Shown piece by piece: positions 23,956 through 30,537 of a stretch of DNA of 30,537 nucleotides. This DNA comes from DTU018 sp029550685. GTDB lineage: Bacteria > Bacillota > Syntrophomonadia > Syntrophomonadales > Syntrophomonadaceae. The translations under genes and the position numbers were made by a program. Below the pieces are notes generated by a model. It saw nothing but the letters and a program-made list of their open reading frames with translations, ran no database searches and was not told where the DNA came from. The stretch spans positions 1-30,537 of the forward strand of contig DAONVO010000019.1 of assembly GCA_035412805.1 (NCBI GenBank), written 5' to 3'. Numbering within the stretch: the stretch's first letter is position 1; each line of letters starts with the position of its first letter.

Positions 23956-24879
23956 TTATTCCGGCAGCGGTGCGAACACATAGCCGGCAGCGCGCAGGTC
24001 TTCGATTATGCGGGGCAGGGCTTGGGTGTTGCTTTCTGACACCGCATGCAGCAGGATAATAGCACCGGGGTGTATATGCTCAGTCACATAACGATGAGAG
24101 AAGTCAGCCCCGGGTTGATCATTAGGGTCCCAGTCGTGAAAGGCCATGCTCCAGAATACGGTCTTATAATTACGCTCCTTGGCCCACTGCAGGGTGGTAA
24201 GGGAGTAATTACCCATAGGCGGACGCAAAAAAGGTGCCATAGTGGAACCGGTTAATTGTTCAAATTCCTGTTCCAATTGATCAAGCTCCTTATCAAAGCG
24301 TTCTTTTGATACCTTGGATAAGTCCGGATGATTATAGGTATGATTGGCCACCTGGTGTCCTTCAGCCACCATGCGTTTAATCAGATCGGGCTGGCTTTTG
24401 AGATAATGCCCGGTGATAAAGAAAACTGCCGGAACATTATGCTCTTTAAGAATATCGAGAATCTGACCAGTATAACCCTGTTCATATCCTTCATCAAAGG
24501 TTAAGTAGATCTGGGGGGCGTTTTGTGGCAAGGCATAATAGACCGTACCTTCCAGGGCCAGTGGTTGAATCTCGTTGTTAACTTGCGGGGTTTCATGATT
24601 TTGGTTGGGTTTAAAATACCAGGATTTAGAAACCGCAGGTATTGTATCTGTCTGACTGGCAGGCGAGTCACCGGGATTAACAACGGGAGTGACATCGGAA
24701 GTAACATCTGCGGGAGCAGATGGAGCTGGTTCGGAGGGCACTTCTGTATCAGGGGAAGGCTCTGGTGTTGTTTGAGTAGCCAGGTTATGATGGGGTTCAG
24801 AATCTGCCTGGCTGGGGTTAAAACAGCCGCTGGACATTACGATCAGTAATAGTACAAGCAGGCAGATCGTTTTTTTCAT
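23956..24879 (-). CDS. pdaA: PdaA-type polysaccharide deacetylase lipoprotein
   Basis: A 307-residue NodB-domain deacetylase. PdaA removes acetyl groups from muramic acid so that the muramic delta-lactam of spore cortex can form; the family match is close over VFWSMAFHDWDPNDQPG and HPGAIILLHAVSESNTQAL. Motifs: TFDEG at 127-131 (the acidic base and metal site, TFDDG in most NodB enzymes), metal-binding H180 and H184 in NHTYNHP, RPPMG at 219-223, and H278. The N-terminus is a lipoprotein signal with lipobox SSGC (Cys19), followed by an 80-residue Pro/Ser/Thr/Asp-rich linker. AAGGAGATG precedes ATG 24879. The small gene at 24906-25097 lies 26 bases upstream in the same direction. Confidence 0.87.
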   Translation of the reverse strand: MKKTICLLVLLLIVMSSGCFNPSQADSEPHHNLATQTTPEPSPDTEVPSEPAPSAPADVTSDVTPVVNPGDSPASQTDTIPAVSKSWYFKPNQNHETPQVNNEIQPLALEGTVYYALPQNAPQIYLTFDEGYEQGYTGQILDILKEHNVPAVFFITGHYLKSQPDLIKRMVAEGHQVANHTYNHPDLSKVSKERFDKELDQLEQEFEQLTGSTMAPFLRPPMGNYSLTTLQWAKERNYKTVFWSMAFHDWDPNDQPGADFSHRYVTEHIHPGAIILLHAVSESNTQALPRIIEDLRAAGYVFAPLPE

Positions 24880-24905
24880 AAATACATCTCCTTAAACGAA
24901 TATTA

Positions 24906-25097
24906 TTATAATGATTCCAAATCCACGACTAACTCATCTTCCAGGTTGGAGAAAACCACTACCAGGTTGTTTTCAAGCAATAACGCCACTGAGTGTTCGG
25001 TGAAAGTTATAACCTGTCGAATTTTTTGTCCTTCCAGGTGATCGGCCAATAGGCGGAAATCATCCCGTAGCAGGTTGGAAACATGCGGTGTCAACAT
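24906..25097 (-). CDS. Small protein of unknown function
   Basis: A 63-residue, acidic, mixed alpha/beta protein. After MLTPHVSNLLRDDFRLLADHL come two beta-type segments (VITFTEHSVALLLENNLVVVF) and an acidic end (NLEDELVVDLESL). It has no signal or membrane segment and I do not recognise a family. I chose ATG 25097 because AGGTGAGGTGA stands a few bases upstream; the frame can be extended to 25208 but with no ribosome binding site. It is probably co-transcribed with pdaA. A TATAAT lies just upstream, too close to the start to be a normal promoter. Confidence 0.6.
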   Translation of the reverse strand: MLTPHVSNLLRDDFRLLADHLEGQKIRQVITFTEHSVALLLENNLVVVFSNLEDELVVDLESL

Positions 25098-25265
25098 ATA
25101 TTTCACCTCACCTACTATTATATAAAGTTTTACCGGGTTGGTGCTTTTTTGGTCCCATAAAATATTAGCATTACTGGATTTCGTAGGATAGGTTTGATTA
25201 TGATACAATACGTTCAGAAGTCTAAAAAACTGACACTAATTCAGTAAGCAAGGATAGGGCTGGCG

Positions 25266-25420
25266 ACTGTCACCTGTAGTGCAGGTCAACGATGAAGAAA
25301 AAGATTATGCGTGTCATCGCGAGGAGCGAAGCGACGTGGCGATCTGTTAACTCAAATCGTTAGTTGACTATAGATTGCCACGCGCTGGCGCGCTCGCAAT
25401 GACCCATAAGAAGGCTTCGG
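25266..25420 (+). repeat. Interspersed palindromic repeat, end-only copy (D)
   Basis: It starts ACTGTCACCTGTAGTGCAGG like copies B and C and ends with the GATTGCCACG...CTCGCAATGAC segment. The middle is a simple palindrome: GTCATCGCGAGGAGCGAAGC and CGTGGCGATCT against AGATTGCCACGCGC and GCTCGCAATGAC. This palindrome belongs to a GTCATTGCGAG-type element found in many bacterial genomes. No gene is present. Confidence 0.8.
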
Positions 25421-25443
25421 GTTTGTTTAGCGTTTTCAAAGCA

Positions 25444-25802
25444 ATTGTCACCTGTAACACAGGCCACGATGAATGAAAATATCTCTGCACGAGTTAAGCA
25501 GGAGTATTAGCCGGGCGAGTGACGTACGACGAGCCGTTGCCACCCACGGCGAAACTGAGGGCTGCGAAGCGGAGCGAGAAACAGGATGTTTCGAGCAGCG
25601 AGTACTGAGTGCATGGATGCCGAATTACGAGCGGTGTGCTTCGCACCGAAGTAAGCCGGTGTGTTGCAGGCGAGGAGTCCCGGAGCGAGCTGGCTAATAT
25701 TCCTGCATCCTAACCTGAAGCTCCTGCTAAGCTGTGGTTAGCGTAAATTAAATAGAGATTGCCACGCCCCTGACGGGGCTCGCAATGACACATTAGGAAG
25801 CC
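25444..25802 (+). repeat. Interspersed palindromic repeat, near-complete copy (B)
   Basis: This 359-bp copy aligns with 18071-18427 throughout. The left block GCAGGAGTATTAGCCGG can pair with CTGGCTAATATTCCTGC in the right half. Alternatively, the overlapping left block TTAAGCAGGAG can pair with GCTCCTGCTAAGC further right. Between them lie GCCGT/ACGGC, GAAAC/GTTTC inside GCTGC/GCAGC, and CTTCG/CGAAG hairpins. The element ends about 40 bases before the YiiX-like gene, so its right edge forms that gene's leader. Open frames inside it are not protein-like. Confidence 0.88.
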
Positions 25803-25842
25803 GTTTTCATAGCAAGGACCATCTCGGAAGGTGTTTTGACAA

Positions 25843-26451
25843 ATGAGAAAAAGAGATTGGCAATTATGGTTTTTCCCAGTGATGACCTTATTGATTTTGG
25901 TTTCCATATATTTTCAGAATCAGGCAACACTGAACAATAGAGACTCACTCACCTATACTTATCTGTTAAATGCCGTGCAGGGAAGGCTTGGTTATGGAGC
26001 AGTGGGAAATTACGGTAATATGATCGATCTGCAAGACCTGGAACCAGGTGATATATTACTGGGAGGATACCCCGAGTGCGCTTACGGCCGGTTCTCCCAT
26101 GCCGGTATTTATATTGGTGATGGACAGGTTATAGAAGGCTATGTGGACTTAGGGATTACTCAACAACCGGTGGAACACTACTGGACTTACAGCGAGATTT
26201 GCTTGCTAAAGGTTAAAGCAACCCCTGCACAAAAGCAAGCCGCTATAGATTATGCCAGGAGTCATTTGGGAAAATTATTTTACCCAGTGGCTTTTCGGCC
26301 TGGGGAACGGATCTGGAATTGTACCAAGATTGTATGGGAAGCTTATCGCCAGCAGGATATCAACTTGGAGAGCAATGGAGATATCTGGATATCCCCGGAT
26401 GATTTTTATGACAGTCCCTGGGTTCAGGTGATACGGGAGAAAAGTATTTGA
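25843..26451 (+). CDS. Membrane-anchored YiiX-like permuted papain-fold hydrolase
   Basis: A 202-residue protein with one N-terminal membrane segment (residues 8-24) and an extracytoplasmic NlpC/P60-superfamily domain of the circularly permuted YiiX/YebB type. The catalytic histidine is H86 in GRFSHAGIYIGDGQVIE, and the cysteine comes after it, C160 in WNCTKIVWEAY; this His-before-Cys order marks the permuted group. LEPGDILLGG precedes the histidine, as is usual. Possible substrates are peptidoglycan peptides or lipid/amide bonds; none can be assigned. GGAAGGTG lies about 11 bases before the ATG. The next gene overlaps its stop, so the two form a pair. Confidence 0.82.
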   Translation: MRKRDWQLWFFPVMTLLILVSIYFQNQATLNNRDSLTYTYLLNAVQGRLGYGAVGNYGNMIDLQDLEPGDILLGGYPECAYGRFSHAGIYIGDGQVIEGYVDLGITQQPVEHYWTYSEICLLKVKATPAQKQAAIDYARSHLGKLFYPVAFRPGERIWNCTKIVWEAYRQQDINLESNGDIWISPDDFYDSPWVQVIREKSI

Positions 26452-26897
26452 TGAAAACTATAGCGCGGCTTTATTTTATCCATATCTTTGCCTGGCTGGC
26501 TGTCTGGCTGGCTACCTATTATCCTGGTTTGGACATAGTTCTGGCAGTTCTATATTTGCTGATTATTACCATGCAGATTCGTTCTCTGGGTGGAGAAACA
26601 AAATGCAGAGCCATTAAAGTATTTCTTATCTGGCAGGCTCCTGGCATTGTTTTTTCCTTAATTAGCTTGCTTCCTTGGTCCTGGTGGGGAATTAAAGAAT
26701 ATGCTTTTTTCCTGCTTATGTTTTGGTATACTCCGGTGGTACCGTTACTGTCCCTGTTACAGTGGGTAGTGGCAGGATATCCGATCTATTATTATCTTTT
26801 GCTGGCTATGCCCCTGATCTATGGATTAATATTCATGGTCTTAACCCGTATAAAACAGCCAGTCTTGAGCTCCAGCAGAATTCGCTATCTTCGTTAA
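26451..26897 (+). CDS. Small integral membrane protein of unknown function
   Basis: About 149 residues with four to five hydrophobic segments (LYFIHIFAWLAVWLA, IVLAVLYLLIITM, FLIWQAPGIVFSLISLLPW, EYAFFLLMFWYTPVVPLLSLL, YYYLLLAMPLIYGLIFMVL) and a basic C-terminal tail. No family is recognised. The start overlaps the hydrolase stop (TTGATG): either ATG 26451 or the TTG at 26448 is possible. It is probably translated with, and perhaps partners, the YiiX-like hydrolase. Confidence 0.65.
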   Translation: MKTIARLYFIHIFAWLAVWLATYYPGLDIVLAVLYLLIITMQIRSLGGETKCRAIKVFLIWQAPGIVFSLISLLPWSWWGIKEYAFFLLMFWYTPVVPLLSLLQWVVAGYPIYYYLLLAMPLIYGLIFMVLTRIKQPVLSSSRIRYLR

Positions 26898-26954
26898 AAG
26901 ATAAGCGAAAACCTTCGCGGCAGACTGGCTGAAAAATAAGCTATGAAAAGAAGT

Positions 26955-27060
26955 GAAACCAGTGATACATTACCCGATTGGGCGGTTGAAAGACAAAACT
27001 AAGATTTATCCTTCTGGGAAGGGACTTAGGTCTTTAATAACCTGTTGTATCACTGGTTTC
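26955..27060. repeat. 106-nt rod-like inverted repeat
   Basis: GAAACCAGTGATAC (26955-26968) is perfectly complementary to GTATCACTGGTTTC (27047-27060). Inside, GGTT/AACC, AAAGAC/GTCTTT, CTAAG/CTTAG and CCTTC/GAAGG nest in order down to a TGG loop. No T tract follows. It could be a small MITE, a structured leader of the flavoprotein gene starting at 27131, or an untranslated RNA. Confidence 0.65.
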
Positions 27061-27130
27061 TGATCCTAGTATGAGTAAGGAGGCCTGGACTTATACCGGT
27101 AAATATTGGTAATTGAAGGGGGAAAAGGTT

Positions 27131-29059
27131 GTGAGCTATCCAAGTATTTTAGGAACACCACTTTCCATAGGAGCAAAGACAATCAAAAATAGAATTGTTA
27201 TGCCCGCTATGGGTACTGGTTTAGCATCTGCCCAGGGAGAAGTAACTCCCGCCTTGCTTCGCTATTATGAAGAAAGAGCCCGGGGCGGGGCCGGGGCTAT
27301 AGTTGTAGAAATAGCTTGTGTAGACAGTCCGGAAGGCAAGGGCAGCCTGACCCAGCTGTGTATAGACCATCCTGAACTGCTGCCCGGTTTGGCTGAGTTG
27401 GCAGAAATCATCAAGGCTTATGACTGTCTGGCTATGATACAGCTGCATCATGCCGGGCGGCAGACAGCACCGGCTGTTACAGGACGGCAACCGGTGGCAC
27501 CTTCCCCTAAAGCCTGCCGTTTTATGCGGGCTGAGCCGCGTCAGTTAAGCCGGGAAGAAATCGCCTCAATTCGGAACCGTTTTGTTCAGGCTGCTGTAAT
27601 GGCTGAACAAGCGGGCTTCGATGGGGTAGAACTGCATGCTGCCCATGGTTATTTGTTAAGCCAGTTTTTATCTCCATATACCAACCTGCGTGAAGATGAG
27701 TATGGCGGTAGTTTGGAAAACCGCTTTCGCCTGTTAAGAGAAATTATGGAGGGAATAAAAACCTATACTTCCCGCTTGATTTTAGGGGTCCGTTTTAACC
27801 TGACCGATTTTGTCAAGGGCGGGATAAGCCTGGACGAGGGATTGGAAATTGCTCAGTTGCTTGAACAAAACGGGGCTGATTTATTGAACGCCTCCTGCGG
27901 TATCTATGAATCTGGTCAGACCTCGATAGAGACTGGTTCTTTCCAGGAAGGCTGGCGAATGGATATGATCAGGCAGGCAAAGCAACGGGTCAGCATTCCT
28001 GTAATTGGCGGGGGCGTTATTCGTCAACCGGAAATGGCCGCTCGCTTAATCGAAGAAGGTTATATAGACCTGGTCTGGATTGGCCGGGGAATGTTGGCTG
28101 ATCCCGATTGGGCTAACAAGGCTCTTAAGGGGTGCGCTGAAAGAATACGTCCCTGCATTACCTGCAATACCTGCTTTGCTTCCATAATACAAGGACACCA
28201 TATTCGCTGTGCTGTAAACCCCCAAACTGGTCGTGAGGAAAGATTGCTGCGTCCTGCCTCAGCCTACCATAAAACTGTTTTAGTAGCTGGTGGCGGACCT
28301 GCTGGTATGCAGGCGGCGCTTGCTTTTGCCCAGCTAGGCAGCAGCGTTGTCCTAGCAGAAGCTGGCAGTTGCCTGGGAGGTCAGATGATTGTTGCCCAAA
28401 AACCACCTGGCAAACATGCTATTGCCAGGCTCAGGCAGTACCTGATCAATGAAGTTAAAGCTTCCTCCATCCAGGTACGGCTAAATACCCAAGTCACCAG
28501 TCAACTGTTGGCGGAGATTAAACCTGATGTATTGGTGATAGCTTCTGGATCAAAACCGGTTATACCGGATTATCCAGGAATAAAAAGTTTTTATAGTGCA
28601 GCGGAAATACTGGATAACGACCCAGGATGGGAAGGCCAACATATTATCATAGTTGGGGGCGGCAGCACCGGTTGCGAGGCAGCCGATTTCTTGTCTGAAA
28701 GGAATCAGGTAACTATAGTTGAAAAAGGGAAAGTAATTGCTCCCGACATGGAAAACATGTCTCGTTTGGAACTGCTGGCCCGACTGAAGCAGAAAAAGGT
28801 AAAAATCTTTAAAAGGACCGAATTAGAAACGGCTGACAATGAAAAAGTTTCCTTGCGCTCAGCAGACAATAATGAGACCACAGTATGTGCATATGACCAT
28901 GTGTTGTTCGCCATCGGCAACCGTCCTGTTCTGCCAGAGCTGGATCCCCAGTCTTTACCGGATCAGGTATTTGTGATAGGTGATGCCAAACAAGCACGCG
29001 GGTTTAGTCAAGCTTTCTTCGAAGCCCAGATGCTTCCTTACCGGCTGATCAGAGGTTAA
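27131..29059 (+). CDS. Old Yellow Enzyme/2,4-dienoyl-CoA reductase-type flavoprotein
   Basis: A 642-residue three-part oxidoreductase. Residues 1 to about 335 form the FMN-binding TIM barrel (NRIVMPAMGTGL, QLHHAGRQ, GVELHAAHGYLLSQFLSP, LREDEYGGSLENR). A [4Fe-4S] site follows with Cys342, 345, 348 and 360 (CITCNTC and IRCAVNP). Then come FAD- and NAD-binding motifs (VLVAGGGPAGMQAALAFAQLG and IIIVGGGSTGCEAADFL) and the C-terminal FAD motif VFVIGDAKQARGFSQA. The layout matches the 2,4-dienoyl-CoA reductase/trimethylamine dehydrogenase/bile-acid enoate reductase family, which reduces enoates or enoyl-CoA with NAD(P)H. The substrate is unknown. The start is GTG 27131, eight bases after GAAGGGGG; the TTG at 27113 lies inside that site. 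It stands alone, convergent with the HD-GYP gene. Confidence 0.9.
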   Translation: MSYPSILGTPLSIGAKTIKNRIVMPAMGTGLASAQGEVTPALLRYYEERARGGAGAIVVEIACVDSPEGKGSLTQLCIDHPELLPGLAELAEIIKAYDCLAMIQLHHAGRQTAPAVTGRQPVAPSPKACRFMRAEPRQLSREEIASIRNRFVQAAVMAEQAGFDGVELHAAHGYLLSQFLSPYTNLREDEYGGSLENRFRLLREIMEGIKTYTSRLILGVRFNLTDFVKGGISLDEGLEIAQLLEQNGADLLNASCGIYESGQTSIETGSFQEGWRMDMIRQAKQRVSIPVIGGGVIRQPEMAARLIEEGYIDLVWIGRGMLADPDWANKALKGCAERIRPCITCNTCFASIIQGHHIRCAVNPQTGREERLLRPASAYHKTVLVAGGGPAGMQAALAFAQLGSSVVLAEAGSCLGGQMIVAQKPPGKHAIARLRQYLINEVKASSIQVRLNTQVTSQLLAEIKPDVLVIASGSKPVIPDYPGIKSFYSAAEILDNDPGWEGQHIIIVGGGSTGCEAADFLSERNQVTIVEKGKVIAPDMENMSRLELLARLKQKKVKIFKRTELETADNEKVSLRSADNNETTVCAYDHVLFAIGNRPVLPELDPQSLPDQVFVIGDAKQARGFSQAFFEAQMLPYRLIRG

Positions 29060-29072
29060 GCGACACGACGAG

Positions 29073-30362
29073 TTAGCTGGTGACTCCCAAATCTAAGAGC
29101 AGGGCTTCAAATTCATATAATATAGAGCTGTCCAGTTTACCCTGGGCAGCTTCTTCTCTCATTATATCTAGAGCTTCATCCACCGATAAAGCAGCACGGT
29201 AGGAGCGTTCAGTAGTCAGAGCATCAAAAATATCAGCGATCGCTACAATGCGGGCATTTAGAGATATCTGGTCACCCTGTAAACCATCCGGATAACCTGA
29301 ACCATCCAGTTTCTCATGATGGTGGCGGATAATGTCGCCCACTTCCTGTAGGGCTTTCAAAGGTGAGCAGATCTGCTGGCCCAGAGCAGGATGAAGCTGG
29401 ATTTGCGCAAACTCTTCCTCAGTTAATTTACCAGGCTTATTTAAAATGTTTAAGTCTATGCCGATTTTGCCAAGATCATGGATGAGCGCGCCAATACGCA
29501 ATGTTTCCAGACTGCGGTCACTGAGTCCAAGGCGTTCTCCCAGGAAGACGGCATATTGACTTACCCTCTCGGTGTGACCTTCAGTATATTTGTCTTTGGC
29601 ATCTATGGTTCGAGCCAGTGAGATAACTACATCTTCGATATTTTCAGTTTGGGCTGCCAATTCCTGGCGCACTTCTTCAACCTTCTGGTTCATATAGTGC
29701 ATGGATCTCAAGTAAGCATTATCCAAAGCAGCCAAGCTGACAATAATAACGTAACAGAGCAAGCTTCCCAAGGTAATCAGGTGCAAATAGCTGCTGGTCA
29801 GCCATAATCCGCCTGCATAACTGATCGCCAAAGACACCATGAAACCGGCGGCCAATATATATAATTTATCCTTTAACCGGTAAGCCGCTGTTATCATTAA
29901 AAATGCATCAACACCCCAAATCAACCCTACCACTAGTGATGCGGTCAGAGTCCATACAGGGTCACCCCCAGCCGTGACCAGCAACCCCACGAAAGGGATC
30001 AACAGCAACAAAACTCCGGCCCACAGCACGTGGCGATATTTAGCCAATAGCGGTATAATTCTATTGCAGACATAGATGGTATACCAGCTAATGCTCAAAA
30101 CCATGGCCAGCAATAATAACCACTGCCACTGGGGATGTATTACCCGGTCGTTACTGAGTATCGGTAGGAATGACCAAAGAGAAACGGTCAAAGCAAGAAA
30201 AGCAATATATAAATGCTCGGCTAGATTTCTCAGGAGAGAAGCCTGTGCCCATAAGCGCAATGCGGCTAAGACTGCTATACTTATTCCTAACACAAAGGTG
30301 AATAGAGACAAAAACTCATATGCCGTTGCAATAACCAGCATAAGTATTTCGCCGCCTTCCAT
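29073..30362 (-). CDS. Membrane-bound HD-GYP phosphodiesterase
   Basis: A 429-residue putative cyclic-di-GMP phosphodiesterase. The first 215 residues hold about seven membrane segments, a sensor-like module. A short coiled coil follows (HYMNQKVEEVRQELAAQTEN), then an HD-GYP domain: EGHTERVSQYAVFLG, IHDLGKIGID (HD pair), HHHEKLDGSGYPDGL (HHExxDGSGYP signature) and DIFDALTTERSYR. All key residues are present, so activity is expected. The start is uncertain: ATG 30362 has a weak AGGAA before it, and ATG 30341 is an alternative after GGAAGGCGGCG. The 175 bases upstream to the window end are AT-rich and may hold its promoter (TATAAT-like sequences on the minus strand). The signal sensed is unknown. 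Confidence 0.9.
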   Translation of the reverse strand: MEGGEILMLVIATAYEFLSLFTFVLGISIAVLAALRLWAQASLLRNLAEHLYIAFLALTVSLWSFLPILSNDRVIHPQWQWLLLLAMVLSISWYTIYVCNRIIPLLAKYRHVLWAGVLLLLIPFVGLLVTAGGDPVWTLTASLVVGLIWGVDAFLMITAAYRLKDKLYILAAGFMVSLAISYAGGLWLTSSYLHLITLGSLLCYVIIVSLAALDNAYLRSMHYMNQKVEEVRQELAAQTENIEDVVISLARTIDAKDKYTEGHTERVSQYAVFLGERLGLSDRSLETLRIGALIHDLGKIGIDLNILNKPGKLTEEEFAQIQLHPALGQQICSPLKALQEVGDIIRHHHEKLDGSGYPDGLQGDQISLNARIVAIADIFDALTTERSYRAALSVDEALDIMREEAAQGKLDSSILYEFEALLLDLGVTS

Positions 30363-30537
30363 TCGTTCCTATTCAGCTTACCAGAATTGACCATATATTT
30401 CCACCAGGTTTCGATATTAATCGATTATAAAGTATAAACCAGGTCGATCATCAACATAAAAAAGTGCTATATGAAATTAGGGAAAAAGAGTCATTGTTAA
30501 CAAAATTTTAACACTACTGTGTAGCCTATTTATTTTA

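Noticed and set aside
25473..25697. 74-residue open frame in the gap before the YiiX-like gene
   Set aside because: It falls entirely inside repeat copy B, is Arg/Cys-rich and low in hydrophobic residues, and has no ribosome binding site.

Overview
The window looks like chromosomal DNA of an anaerobic, probably spore-forming member of the Clostridia (Firmicutes). The evidence is strong Shine-Dalgarno sites throughout, frequent GTG/TTG starts, a selenocysteine-dependent glycine reductase, tandem glycine riboswitches and a PdaA-type spore-cortex deacetylase. The genus cannot be fixed from sequence alone; a syntrophomonad-like or related lineage is a guess.

Region 1 (about 200-8500, + strand) starts with a good sigma-A-like promoter, a tandem glycine riboswitch and an intrinsic terminator. 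Behind them lies an apparent operon: the two subunits of the glycine decarboxylase P-protein (gcvPA, gcvPB), a complete ribose-type ABC transporter (ATPase, permease, lipoprotein binding protein) and an ATP-NAD kinase/AcoX-family protein. Region 2 (8550-16090, + strand) has a second tandem glycine riboswitch and terminator. It then carries a thioredoxin reductase with an extra C-terminal thioredoxin-like domain, a thioredoxin with a CEHC active site, grdE, grdA, grdB, and one long gene that fuses grdC and grdD. grdA and grdB each contain an in-frame UGA followed by a bacterial SECIS-like hairpin. Together the two regions form a glycine-sensing regulon: glycine is oxidised through the P-protein (gcvT, gcvH and the lipoamide dehydrogenase are not in the window) and reduced to acetyl phosphate and ammonia by glycine reductase, with electrons delivered by the local thioredoxin system.

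Region 3 (16370-18030, - strand) holds a class IV aminotransferase and a conserved protein of unknown function. Region 4 (18609-23612, - strand) is a tightly coupled four-gene operon: three proteins I do not recognise, two of them long and almost wholly helical, followed by a divergent Hsp70/actin-fold protein that has lost its usual phosphate-2 and adenosine motifs. This is the best candidate in the window for an undescribed system. One of its genes appears to start at a non-AUG, non-GUG, non-UUG codon.

Region 5 (23956-30362) is mixed: pdaA and a 63-residue protein (-), a permuted papain-fold (YiiX-like) hydrolase and a small membrane protein (+), an Old Yellow Enzyme/2,4-dienoyl-CoA reductase-type flavoprotein (+), and a membrane HD-GYP phosphodiesterase (-).

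The gaps from 16.1 kb to 25.8 kb are filled with copies and fragments of one interspersed palindromic repeat, about 360 bp when complete: two near-complete copies, a shortened one, one reduced to its outer ends and one reversed. A further 106-nt rod-like inverted repeat lies at 26955-27060. No tRNA, rRNA, CRISPR array or intact insertion sequence was seen.
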